A stretch of DNA of 38,400 bases from an uncultured Lachnospiraceae bacterium (GCA_900550235.1 URRQ01000023.1:1-38400), one strand, 5' to 3'; positions 1 through 7,960 are shown, numbered from the stretch's first letter. Numbers and translations: made by a program. The notes: generated by a model from the letters alone, not told the origin.

Positions 1-52
1 AAATCTTTCATCACTATTTGTGCCGCCGCAAAGCGGCGGAATGGAGATTAGC

Positions 53-745
53 ATGGGAGATTATAAACCGCCTTTTACGAGATGTGATCAATGGGAAAGC
101 TGTTCTTGGTGAACAAAAGGAAATCCAGGAAGTAAAAAATGCTTATGCTGCATATGAGAAATTTACAGAGATTAATCCATTCAGTATAAAAGATTTAAAA
201 AAATTCCATGGCATAATGACGAAATATGTTGTGGAAGAATCCGGTGAATTCCGTCGGGGAGAGGGAGGTGTTTTTAACGGCAACCAGTGCATTTTTATGG
301 CGCTGCCTGCACGATTCGTTTCTCGATTAATGGATAACCTTTTTGAATGGATGAAAGGAAGCTGATATTTGAATATATTCCGATTGAGAGTCAGATTGAG
401 AAGTTTCAGGATGAATATTATAATGCGATTGCCAAATGTCACGTAGATGGCGCATCTACGATTTTTATTGAGTTTATGCTATCACAAATTGATAAGATTC
501 TGGATGACATTTCTGTTCAGATCAGTGAGAATAGTGAACATCTTTCGGAATATATCAAGAAGTTGCTTGATGTTATGGAATATGATATCCCTTATACAAG
601 TAAGACACTTATGGAAAAACTAGGATTAAAGTTCAAAGAAGGCTTCCGTAGAAATTATTTGAGACCGGCAACGGATATGAACCTCATTCACATGACAATT
701 CCGGATAAGCCTAACAGCAGGAATCAAAGATATATAAAGGTCTAA
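53..745 (+). pseudogene. Fic family protein, remnant with two internal deletions
   Basis: Three pieces of one Fic (AMP-transferase-like) protein lie in different frames. An ATG at 53, preceded by GGAG at 43-46, opens the frame with MGDYKPPFT, a typical Fic-family N-terminus. Near 77-80 the homology jumps to another frame (RDVINGKAVLG..., up to a stop at 363-365), and near 355-362 it returns to the first frame (FEYIPIESQ... to the stop at 743-745). The second piece carries the early Fic helices ending in LFEWMKGS. The third carries the segment that normally follows the active site and a winged-helix-like tail. The catalytic HPFxDGNGR motif is absent in every frame, so about 45 residues seem lost at the second junction and a similar or larger block at the first. 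The family assignment is by motif memory; deletion sizes are inferred. A following hairpin at 772-814 would have terminated it. Confidence 0.8.
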
Positions 746-771
746 TTCCGGTAAGAATCAGATCAGTTTAT

Positions 772-814
772 AAAGCACTGTTTCTTTAGCGTGAGCTGGG
801 AAGCAGTGCTTTTT
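772..814 (+). terminator. Rho-independent terminator after the Fic remnant
   Basis: AAAGCACTGTTTCTT (772-786) pairs with GGGAAGCAGTGCTTT (798-812) with a few G-U pairs, around an 11-base loop, and runs into five T residues (810-814). It lies between the Fic remnant and the convergent antiporter gene. The run of T favours the + strand. Confidence 0.75.
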
Positions 815-828
815 GACGTCTACTATTG

Positions 829-2004
829 TTATTTTTTCAATAATTTTTTATAGCTTAGGTCGATTCCAAATGCTCCAAGCGGCGCGGTAAGCACAATCGC
901 CAATACAGCTACAGTCAATACAAGATCGCCACATTCAAGTCCAAGGCTTAATGGAATACCTCCAATTGCTGCCTGGACGGTTGCCTTTGGCGTATAGGCG
1001 ATCATGGAGAATATGCGCTCCTTACGGTTTAAAGCAGTTCCAAGAAGACAAACAAACACTCCGAGCATTCTGAGGATAAGGACGCCTGCAATTACGATAA
1101 GAGCGTTTGTGCCAACATTACTTAGATAATGGATATTAACGGTGGCTCCGACCAAAACGAATAAGAACAATTCGGCGCCTACCCAAAGCTTGTTATATTT
1201 TGCAGACAATCGAATGGATACTTCGTGTCTATATTTTTGTAGAGAAATACCTATACACATAATTGCGATAAGTGCAGAATATGTGATGGGGGTAGTCAAA
1301 GAATCTTCGATTGCTACGAGAATAAAAGACCACGAAAGCATAATGAGAACTTTAACAGTGTCTCGTATGTGAATTTTTTCAAAAAATTTTGCAAGAATCC
1401 AACCACTGAACAGCCCGATAGCAATACCGAATACAATGGAGAATGGAATGTTTATAAAACGAATCACAGAAATTCCATTTCCCTGTATCATATTAATAAA
1501 GGTGGTAAACAAAACTATAACATATACGTCATCTACAGAAGCTCCGGCTAGAATGAGTTGAGGGATGCCTGCCTTTGTGCCGTATCCTTCTTCCATTAAT
1601 TTTACCATTCGAGGAACTACAACTGCCGGGGAGACGGCTGCCAAAACGGCGCCCATGACGGCGGCTTCAAGGGTAGAGACTCCTAATAACTTTGGTGCAA
1701 GCAATATCATGCCTAATATTTCAAAAGTTGCAGGAACAAAACACATCATAATGGCAGGGCGACCTAACTTTTTCAATCCGGAAATGTCAAGACTCAAGCC
1801 GGCTCTTGTCAGAATGATAATAAGCGCAATCTTTCGTATTTCTGCAGAAATAAACAGAAGCGATGCATCTAGAACGTTTAATACATACGGTCCGAGTAAA
1901 ATGCCGGTAATCAACATACCTAAAAGGCGTGGAAGTTTACACTTTTGACAAACCCATCCCAGCGCCATACCAACTAACAAAATCAATGCAATACTTAATA
2001 ACAT
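829..2004 (-). CDS. Cation:proton antiporter, CPA-type membrane domain
   Basis: This is an integral membrane antiporter that would exchange Na+ or K+ for H+ across the cytoplasmic membrane. The 391-residue protein is almost entirely hydrophobic, with about eleven to twelve predicted membrane helices, and stops after the transport domain: there is no C-terminal TrkA/RCK domain as in Kef channels. The motif ASVDD (Asp158-Asp159) matches the two-aspartate ion-binding site of CPA2/NapA-like electrogenic exchangers rather than the Asn-Asp of CPA1. An upstream in-frame TTG at 2010 is possible, but the ATG at 2004 sits six bases from GGAGG (reverse complement of 2011-2015), so I chose it. The gene stands alone, divergent from cysteine synthase, with its own putative promoter. 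Ion specificity cannot be read from sequence. Confidence 0.85.
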   Translation of the reverse strand: MLLSIALILLVGMALGWVCQKCKLPRLLGMLITGILLGPYVLNVLDASLLFISAEIRKIALIIILTRAGLSLDISGLKKLGRPAIMMCFVPATFEILGMILLAPKLLGVSTLEAAVMGAVLAAVSPAVVVPRMVKLMEEGYGTKAGIPQLILAGASVDDVYVIVLFTTFINMIQGNGISVIRFINIPFSIVFGIAIGLFSGWILAKFFEKIHIRDTVKVLIMLSWSFILVAIEDSLTTPITYSALIAIMCIGISLQKYRHEVSIRLSAKYNKLWVGAELFLFVLVGATVNIHYLSNVGTNALIVIAGVLILRMLGVFVCLLGTALNRKERIFSMIAYTPKATVQAAIGGIPLSLGLECGDLVLTVAVLAIVLTAPLGAFGIDLSYKKLLKK

Positions 2005-2047
2005 CAACAACCTCCTAATAAAGAGAAAATCTCATTTTCATGTTCTT

Positions 2048-2076
2048 ATAGTACATTTTTTCGAGCTTGATAGCAA
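2048..2076 (-). promoter_or_regulatory. Putative sigma-A promoter of the antiporter gene
   Basis: On the reverse strand, TTGCTA (2071-2076) and TACTAT (2048-2053) are separated by 17 bases, about 45 bases upstream of the start codon. Each hexamer matches consensus at four of six positions, so this is a moderate candidate only. Confidence 0.45.
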
Positions 2077-2127
2077 GAATTGTTTTTAGAGCTATGGAAT
2101 GATGGGAGTTTCTTTGGTGGAGTTATA

Positions 2128-2157
2128 TTGACACAATTGCAAGGCAAAGACTATAAT
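2128..2157 (+). promoter_or_regulatory. Sigma-A promoter of the cysteine synthase gene
   Basis: A consensus TTGACA (2128-2133) and consensus TATAAT (2152-2157) are separated by 18 bases. Transcription would start near 2164, leaving a leader of about 36 bases, too short for a T-box or riboswitch. Confidence 0.85.
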
Positions 2158-2199
2158 AAAAAAAGTGCAGAAACAAATATATAGGAAGAGGGTAATGAA

Positions 2200-3126
2200 G
2201 TGATCTATGGGAATGTATTAGAGGCAATGGGGAATACTCCGCTGATTCGTCTGAATCGAATGACAGATGAGAATAGTGCGGAAGTTCTTGTGAAATTTGA
2301 GGCGGTAAATGTCGGCGGTTCTGTGAAGACAAGAACTGCCTGGAATATGATTCGTGAGGCAGAAGAACAAGGGCTGATTCAAGAAGATACGATCATTGTA
2401 GAACCGACAAGCGGGAATCAGGGAATCGGATTAGCGCTTGTAGGAGCGGTTCGCGGTTATCAGACAAGGATCATCATGCCGGATTCTGTGAGCGAGGAGA
2501 GACGCAAGCTGGTGCAGCATTACGGTGCGGAAGTGGTTCTTATTCATGATGAGGGAAACATTGGAAAATGCATTGATGAATGTATGAGAACAGCATTACG
2601 TATGAAGGAGGAGAATCCGAAAGTATATGTACCTCAGCAGTTTGCAAATACCGGAAATGTGGCTGCACATAGAAATGGAACCGGTTATGAGATTTTAGAG
2701 CAGGCGGGGAAAGAAATTCATGGCTTTTGTTCCGGAATCGGGACTGGCGGGACAATTACAGGAATTGGTGAAGTTCTAAAAGAAGCGAATCCGCAGATGG
2801 AAATTTGGGCGATAGAACCGGAGCATGCGGCGATTCTTTCAGGTGGAGAGATAGGATCTCATGTTCAAATGGGAATTGGAGATGGAGTGATTCCGGAGAT
2901 TTTAAATCAGGAAATATATGATGAAGTGGTGCTGGTATCTGATGAAGAAGCGGTTCAGACTGCGAAAGAGCTTGCAAAAAAAGAAGGACTGATGTGTGGG
3001 ATTTCCAGTGGAACAAACGTAGCGGCGGCGATAAAGCTAGCGAAAAAACTTGGAAAAGGGAAAACGGTTGTTACGATTCTGCCGGATACAGCGGAACGTT
3101 ATTTTTCCACAGATCTTTTTGAATAG
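2200..3126 (+). CDS. cysK: Cysteine synthase (O-acetylserine sulfhydrylase), clostridial variant
   Basis: This PLP enzyme makes L-cysteine from O-acetylserine and sulfide in the cytosol. The 308-residue length is normal. Lys43 in NVGGSVKTR is the expected Schiff-base lysine, SGNQG (71-75) is the substrate loop, GTGGT (181-185) binds the PLP phosphate and GISSGTN near residue 265 supplies the pyridine-nitrogen serine. The substrate loop has Gln in place of the Thr of the usual SGNTG, and the lysine context has Thr where KDR is usual; to my knowledge this variant is common in Clostridia. The GTG start is forced because the ATG at 2196 runs straight into a stop; GGAAGAGGG precedes it by seven bases. 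It is a single-gene unit with a consensus promoter and no serine acetyltransferase beside it. Confidence 0.9.
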   Translation: MIYGNVLEAMGNTPLIRLNRMTDENSAEVLVKFEAVNVGGSVKTRTAWNMIREAEEQGLIQEDTIIVEPTSGNQGIGLALVGAVRGYQTRIIMPDSVSEERRKLVQHYGAEVVLIHDEGNIGKCIDECMRTALRMKEENPKVYVPQQFANTGNVAAHRNGTGYEILEQAGKEIHGFCSGIGTGGTITGIGEVLKEANPQMEIWAIEPEHAAILSGGEIGSHVQMGIGDGVIPEILNQEIYDEVVLVSDEEAVQTAKELAKKEGLMCGISSGTNVAAAIKLAKKLGKGKTVVTILPDTAERYFSTDLFE

Positions 3127-3227
3127 AAGCTTTTCACAGTTTTTTAAGAATTTTCTTCTGCAAAAAATAAGATATTCATGCTATACTATGTACAGCCTGC
3201 AAAGATGTAAAGTAGAAGGAGGAAGTT

Positions 3228-4055
3228 ATGTTTGGGTATGTAACGGTTCAGAAGGGAGAGCTGAAAGTAAAAGATTACTACACATATAAAGCATATTACT
3301 GTGGACTGTGTAAAGTTTTACGGGATAAGTATGGTTTTCTCGGACAGATGACGTTGACCTATGATATGACGTTTTTGATTATACTTTTGACTTCTCTTTA
3401 TGAAGAGCCTCCGAAACATGAGAAAAACCGTTGTATCGTGCATCCGGCGAAAAAGCATGAGATGATGTACAATCAGATTACTGACTATGCGGCGGATATG
3501 AATATCGTATTGACGTATTTTCATTTTGTGGATGATTGGCAGGATGAAAAAAGCAAGACAGGACTTGCGGGTATCCGTCTTCTTCACAAGACGTATTTGG
3601 AGATTCAAGAAAAATATCCGGATAAGTGCAGGAAAATTAAAAGATGCTTACAGCGTTTGCGTGCCGCAGAAAAACGAGATGAAGAGAATGTGGATCTTGT
3701 TGCCAGATATTTTGGAGAATTGATGGCAGAGCTTCTTTTATACAAGGAAGACGTATGGAAACCGACGCTTAAGAAGCTTGGTTTTTATTTGGGAAAATAT
3801 ATTTATATTTTAGATGCTTATGACGATATTGAGAAAGATTTAAAAAGCGGCAGTTATAATCCATTGCGCTCTATTTACGGAGATGAGGATTATGAAGAAA
3901 AATGCGGACAGATGTTGAATCTTGTGCTTGCAGAGTGCAGCAGTGCATTTGAGAAGCTCCCATGCATACAGTATGTAGATATTTTGCGAAATATTTTGTA
4001 TGTGGGAGTATGGAATAAATATGATGAGAAACAAATGAAAGGAATGGAAGAATGA
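3228..4055 (+). CDS. DUF5685-like protein with two Asp-rich motifs
   Basis: A 275-residue soluble protein starting MFGYV, which I match to DUF5685; its function is not known to me. A Cys pair (Cys25, Cys28 in YCGLC) and Cys69/His72 (CIVH) could form a metal site. An acidic cluster DDWQDE (102-107) and a second Asp array with Asp196, Asp200 and Asp204 spaced every four residues (DAYDDIEKD followed by KSGSYNPL) recall the paired Asp-rich motifs of squalene/phytoene synthases, though no assignment is proven. AAGGAGG at 3216-3222 precedes the ATG by five bases. A weak promoter may lie upstream (TATACT at 3182-3187, poor -35). The stop overlaps the start of the J-domain gene in ATGA, making it the first gene of a coupled five-gene cluster. 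Confidence 0.7.
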   Translation: MFGYVTVQKGELKVKDYYTYKAYYCGLCKVLRDKYGFLGQMTLTYDMTFLIILLTSLYEEPPKHEKNRCIVHPAKKHEMMYNQITDYAADMNIVLTYFHFVDDWQDEKSKTGLAGIRLLHKTYLEIQEKYPDKCRKIKRCLQRLRAAEKRDEENVDLVARYFGELMAELLLYKEDVWKPTLKKLGFYLGKYIYILDAYDDIEKDLKSGSYNPLRSIYGDEDYEEKCGQMLNLVLAECSSAFEKLPCIQYVDILRNILYVGVWNKYDEKQMKGMEE

Positions 4056-4717
4056 TAGCAAATCCATATGAGGTACTTGGAGTAGCGCCAAGCGCCAGTG
4101 ATGATGAAGTAAAGAAAGCGTACCGTGAGCTTAGCAGGAAGTATCACCCGGATTCTTATGCGAACAATCCGCTCTCTGACCTCGCAGAGGAGAAGTTCAA
4201 AGAAGTACAGGAAGCTTACGATCAGATTATGAAGCAGAGGGAGCGTGGAGGAAATGCCGGAGGTCAAAGCTATAACTATGGATATTCAGGAAATCAGAGT
4301 TATAATTCCGGAAGCTATAGCGAGCAAAACGTGCAGTTTCAAGCGGTAGCGAATTATATTAATTCGAGACATTACCATGAAGCATTGAATGTGTTAAATG
4401 GAATCAGTGATAGAAATGCTAGATGGTTTTATTATAGTGCGGCAGCAAATTATGGCATTGGAAACAATATTGTTGCTATGCAGCATGCACAGCAGGCAGT
4501 AGCTATGGAACCGGGAAATCCCGAGTATGCGAATTTGGTGAATCGTATGCAGTGGCAGGGGCAGAGATATCAGACGACAGGCTATGGATACGGACGACCT
4601 GCCTATAATAGCGGTGGTTTATTTGGGGATTGCGGTACAGGAAATACTTGCTGTGACTTATGGTGTGCAGATTCGTTGTGTGAATGTATGGGAGGCGATC
4701 TTTGTTCATGCATGTAA
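4052..4717 (+). CDS. J-domain protein with TPR-like middle and Cys-rich tail
   Basis: The protein (221 residues) starts with a complete J domain (about 3-62) including the HPD motif at 32-34, which stimulates DnaK ATPase in Hsp70 partnerships. A Gly/Tyr/Ser/Asn/Gln-rich linker (66-95) follows. Residues 96-165 form helical pairs resembling tetratricopeptide repeats (ALNVLNGI..., AMQHAQQAVAMEPGNPEYA). The tail from 191 holds eight cysteines (194, 200, 201, 205, 210, 212, 218, 220), so metal binding or lipidation is possible. There is no DnaJ zinc-finger region or C-terminal substrate domain, so it is not canonical DnaJ. It overlaps the preceding gene by four bases and the next by about ten, implying translational coupling. 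Confidence 0.85.
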   Translation: MIANPYEVLGVAPSASDDEVKKAYRELSRKYHPDSYANNPLSDLAEEKFKEVQEAYDQIMKQRERGGNAGGQSYNYGYSGNQSYNSGSYSEQNVQFQAVANYINSRHYHEALNVLNGISDRNARWFYYSAAANYGIGNNIVAMQHAQQAVAMEPGNPEYANLVNRMQWQGQRYQTTGYGYGRPAYNSGGLFGDCGTGNTCCDLWCADSLCECMGGDLCSCM

Positions 4718-5241
4718 AAGCAAAACAAATTGCATTTATGGGACTTTTGGCAGCATTTTCGGTGCTGCTTTTAAGTTTAGGATCAATATTTGAAGCGAGT
4801 ACTCTGTTTTTTATCTGCGGAGCAGCATTTTGCGTAGGAATTGTAATTCGAGAATGGGGAATTCGTTATGGGGCTGCATTTTATGTGGCAAGTGTGCTTG
4901 TTGGTTTGATTGTGGCTCCGAATAAGGTGTATTGTGTAACGTATGCAGCGATGGGATTATATCTTCTGTTGTCAGAGATACTTTTTCGAAAGCTGGCGAC
5001 AATGGAACAGGTGAAACAAAGAACAATGATGTTATGGATTGGCAGGTATTTGATTTTTAATGTGATGTTTGTTCCTGCGCTTGCTTTTGTCCCTCAACTT
5101 TTTCTTACAAAAAAAATAGAAGGTGTCTTGTGGCTTGTAGTTTGGGCCGCAGCACAAGCAAGTCTTTTTATATTTGAGAAGGCGCATGATTATTTTCAGT
5201 TATTTGTTTGGAACAGATTTAGGAAGTATGTGATAAAATGA
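4708..5241 (+). CDS. Hypothetical membrane protein of the DUF5685/J-domain cluster
   Basis: I do not recognise this 177-residue protein. It has about five hydrophobic segments (near residues 6-25, 28-42, 50-67, 72-92 and 113-155) and a basic C-terminus, so it should sit in the cytoplasmic membrane; the compact multi-helix layout is vaguely like ECF-transporter S components, but no signature supports that. The open frame extends upstream to 4684, which would overlap the J-domain gene more. GGAGG at 4691-4695 is six bases from an in-frame TTG at 4702 and twelve from the ATG at 4708, so the true start may be the TTG. It overlaps the following Sfp-type gene in ATGA. Confidence 0.6.
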   Translation: MHVKAKQIAFMGLLAAFSVLLLSLGSIFEASTLFFICGAAFCVGIVIREWGIRYGAAFYVASVLVGLIVAPNKVYCVTYAAMGLYLLLSEILFRKLATMEQVKQRTMMLWIGRYLIFNVMFVPALAFVPQLFLTKKIEGVLWLVVWAAAQASLFIFEKAHDYFQLFVWNRFRKYVIK

Positions 5242-5867
5242 TCAGGACAGGGATCGCAGATATAACTCCGCTTTTGGATTCAGAAGTTTATGAACAATAT
5301 TATGGAAAGGTTCCAGGATTTCGTCAGGAAAAAGCAGATCACATAAAGGATTCGAGAAAAAGAGCGCAAAGTATTGGGGCGTGGATTCTTTATGAGAAAA
5401 TGTGCGAACGATACAAGCTTTCTTCTGAGAATCTCTATAATTTATCTCATTCTGGAGATTATGTATTGTGCTCTGTGGAAGATTCCGGGGAAAAGGATAT
5501 AAAGTTGGGGTGTGACATAGAAGAAATTAAAAAGTTGCATTTGAAACTTATTGAAAGATATTTCCTGAAGAATGAGAAAGACTATATTTTGGAACAGACT
5601 ACGGAGGAAGAACAAAAAGCGGCTTTTTATCGTTATTGGGTTTTGAAAGAAAGTTTTATGAAAGCGACACGACGTGGAATGGGACTTGGTTTGGATACAT
5701 TTGAAATTCAGATTCCGCAAAGTGGGGAGCCTCGCCTGATTGGAATGCCCAAATCGGTCGAAGGGGCATATTATTTTAAAGAGTATTCACTTGAGATACC
5801 TTATCGAATTTGTGTATGTGCAACAGAAAGGATGTTTGCAGAAAAATTACAGAAGGTAGAACTATGA
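5238..5867 (+). CDS. 4'-phosphopantetheinyl transferase, Sfp type
   Basis: The enzyme would move the phosphopantetheine arm of coenzyme A onto a serine of acyl or peptidyl carrier proteins. In 209 residues it shows the family motifs: NLSHSGDYVLC (68-78), GCDIEEI (91-97, Mg-binding Asp93 and Glu95) and YWVLKESFMKATRRG, with Trp134, Lys137, Glu138 and Lys142 as the WxxKExxxK signature. Sfp-type enzymes serve secondary metabolism or fatty acid synthesis; no carrier protein, NRPS or PKS lies in the window, so its substrate is elsewhere. Its start overlaps the membrane protein stop by four bases and its stop overlaps the carboxypeptidase start by four, placing it in the coupled cluster. Confidence 0.88.
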   Translation: MIRTGIADITPLLDSEVYEQYYGKVPGFRQEKADHIKDSRKRAQSIGAWILYEKMCERYKLSSENLYNLSHSGDYVLCSVEDSGEKDIKLGCDIEEIKKLHLKLIERYFLKNEKDYILEQTTEEEQKAAFYRYWVLKESFMKATRRGMGLGLDTFEIQIPQSGEPRLIGMPKSVEGAYYFKEYSLEIPYRICVCATERMFAEKLQKVEL

Positions 5868-6742
5868 AGGAACAACAAGAAAATAGAGTTAGAAAAGCAA
5901 TAATTATAATAAAATGGACATTACGTGGCATCAAACGTTTCATAAAAAAAATAGGAAAAATCTGTGGTTGGCTTTTTATGAAAATCCCATATAAGGCAAG
6001 ATTGGCGATTATTTTTCTTACGGTGTTATCGATTGGCGGATTTACCGGCTATGAAGTGGGAAAATATCGAGCAGAAAAAGCCGCAGAAGAGATGAAACAA
6101 ACTCTTACGGCAAAATATACAAAGGAAGCAGGACAATTGGAGGAGAATCTGAAAAATGCACAGATAAAAAATCCAGAAGAGCGTCCTTGGTATTTGACAT
6201 TGGTAAACGATACCCATCCAATGGAGGAAGGGTATGTGCCGAAACTTGCGGATGTAGGGAATGGACATCAAGTGGATGAACGAATTGCAGACTCGCTGAA
6301 AAAAATGCTGAAAGATGCGAAAAAAGCGGGAGTCAATCCTGTGATCTGTTCATCGTATCGTACAGTAGAATATCAAGCGAAACTGTATAATGAATATATG
6401 GGGAATGCTGTCAAAAGAGGCTTGGATTATTGGGAAGCGTTGAAAAGCACAAAAGACTCTACCGCTTATCCGGGAAGAAGCGAACATAATCTCGGTTTGG
6501 CAGTAGATATCGTCTCCTCCTCATATGCAGGATTAGATAAAAAGCAGGAAGAGACACCGGAGGCGAAGTGGCTTGCAGAAAATTGTTATAAATATGGATT
6601 TATCCTTCGGTACCCAAATGGGAAAACAGAGGTTACCGGTATTATTTATGAGCCATGGCATTATCGCTATGTAGGTGTAGAAGATGCGAAAAAGATTGTA
6701 GAGTCGGGGTTGACTTTGGAAGAATATCTAGGAGAAAACTAA
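5864..6742 (+). CDS. Membrane-anchored D,D-carboxypeptidase, VanY/M15 family
   Basis: This would be a zinc D-alanyl-D-alanine carboxypeptidase trimming peptidoglycan stem peptides outside the membrane. From the ATG at 5864 the protein has 292 residues: a basic cytoplasmic N-terminus, one membrane helix (about 45-62), a coiled-coil-like spacer rich in Lys/Glu, and an M15B domain. Zinc and catalytic motifs are visible: SSYRTVEYQ, RSEHNLGLAVDIV (His and Asp ligands) and EPWHYRYVG (catalytic Glu, third ligand His). An upstream in-frame ATG at 5810 lies inside the previous gene, so I prefer the coupled ATGA start. No vanRS/vanHAX genes are present, so a housekeeping wall role is more likely than vancomycin resistance. 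It is the last gene of the cluster. Confidence 0.88.
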   Translation: MKEQQENRVRKAIIIIKWTLRGIKRFIKKIGKICGWLFMKIPYKARLAIIFLTVLSIGGFTGYEVGKYRAEKAAEEMKQTLTAKYTKEAGQLEENLKNAQIKNPEERPWYLTLVNDTHPMEEGYVPKLADVGNGHQVDERIADSLKKMLKDAKKAGVNPVICSSYRTVEYQAKLYNEYMGNAVKRGLDYWEALKSTKDSTAYPGRSEHNLGLAVDIVSSSYAGLDKKQEETPEAKWLAENCYKYGFILRYPNGKTEVTGIIYEPWHYRYVGVEDAKKIVESGLTLEEYLGEN

Positions 6743-6846
6743 AAAAGGATTGCAGGAGTGAATCTGATTTGATAAAATAGAAATAAACTATTTTGTTACG
6801 TTTAGAATAAAAAAATACATGAAAAAAATACAAGGAGGGGAAAGCT

Positions 6847-7917
6847 ATGGTGAGCCTTACATTTGGAGAGCAGGTAAAAATTATTTTAAACCGTAAGGGC
6901 ATGACCATTAAGGAACTGGCTGAGCAGATTGAGATTTGTACGGGAAAGAAGATGTCGAGACAGAATCTGACACAACGTTTAGGAAGGGACAATTTTCAAG
7001 AACAAGATATGCGTTTAATCGCCCAAATTTTAGGATGCCCGTTCCAATTAAGCATTTTAGCTACAAATGAATCTGTGGAAAGAGCTTCATATATTGAAGA
7101 AATCGAGCCGACAGAATTAGAGATTCAGAAGCTTGTGAAGAAACGTTTCGAGAGAGAAGAAAAAGGAAAAGTAAAAGTTGCGGAGAGAGCGCCGCTTGCA
7201 GATGAAACGATTTCTGAGGAAGAAGCTGCAATCGAGAGAGAAGTTACGATTGAGGATTTGATCGATACAGAAGAGTTGGCGAAAGAACAAGAAAAAGAAG
7301 AGATTCCAGTAGTTGAGGAAACACAGAAGGAAGAAATGTTAGAGTTTACTGAAGGGGATGAAGATATTTCTGAGTTTACTGAAGTAGATGCAGAAGAAGC
7401 GGTTGAGGAATCAGAAGAACTGATAAATGAGACAATCTCTGCAGTAGAAACTGAGGCGCCTGTACAGGAGATGCCGGCATATAAAGAGCCGGAGACACAG
7501 GAGTATCAGACATTGGAAGCTCCGGTCTATCAGGAAGAAGAGCAGTACAATCCTATGCCAGAAGGACAGGGGTATCAGACGACAGAAACACAGAATTATT
7601 ATGTTCCTGAGCAGAATTATTACACACCTGAACAGCAGTATTACGGTGGAGATCAGAGTTATACAGGAGAGGAAGAATATGTAATGCCAACAAGAGCAGA
7701 CAAGAAAGAACCGGTGGGCGACATTAATCCGTATACAAGAAAAGAATACGAAACAAATAGTGTACGTATGCATCCAAAACGTATAGGATATGTGCAGGTG
7801 TATGATCGAGCAGATCACAAGTGGACAGATATGACAGAATGGGCGTTTCTTGGTTTCCAGGAAAGAAAGAAGAGATTGCAAGGAAAAGATTATATTCCAC
7901 CGACATATTTGGATTAA
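6847..7917 (+). CDS. HTH protein with disordered acidic and Tyr/Gln-rich linker
   Basis: A 356-residue protein of three parts. Residues 1-75 form a Cro/CI-like helix-turn-helix (ELAEQIE...MSRQNLTQRL, then an LIAQILGCPF helix). Residues about 90-215 are strongly acidic and low complexity, with repeated EFTE-type units. Residues about 215-290 are Tyr/Gln/Pro/Glu rich with degenerate NYYVPEQ / NYYTPEQ / QQYYGG repeats. The last 60 residues (INPYTRKEYETNS..., WTDMTEWAFLGFQERKKR) look folded and basic. The function is unknown to me; DNA binding with a long flexible spacer is inferred. CAAGGAGGGG precedes the ATG by seven bases. It follows the carboxypeptidase by 104 AT-rich bases containing a weak hairpin (6774-6794) and is closed by a clear terminator. 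Confidence 0.75.
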   Translation: MVSLTFGEQVKIILNRKGMTIKELAEQIEICTGKKMSRQNLTQRLGRDNFQEQDMRLIAQILGCPFQLSILATNESVERASYIEEIEPTELEIQKLVKKRFEREEKGKVKVAERAPLADETISEEEAAIEREVTIEDLIDTEELAKEQEKEEIPVVEETQKEEMLEFTEGDEDISEFTEVDAEEAVEESEELINETISAVETEAPVQEMPAYKEPETQEYQTLEAPVYQEEEQYNPMPEGQGYQTTETQNYYVPEQNYYTPEQQYYGGDQSYTGEEEYVMPTRADKKEPVGDINPYTRKEYETNSVRMHPKRIGYVQVYDRADHKWTDMTEWAFLGFQERKKRLQGKDYIPPTYLD

Positions 7918-7927
7918 TATGAGAATC

Positions 7928-7960
7928 AAAGAGATTGCGATGTTTCCGCAATCTCTTTTT
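7928..7960 (+). terminator. Rho-independent terminator after the HTH gene
   Basis: AAAGAGATTGCG (7928-7939) and CGCAATCTCTTT (7947-7958) form a perfect 12-bp stem with a 7-base loop, ending in a T run. Confidence 0.9.

Noticed and set aside
6774..6794. AAAATAG/CTATTTT hairpin as a terminator after the carboxypeptidase gene
   Set aside because: Only seven A/T-rich pairs and no T run after it; too weak to call.
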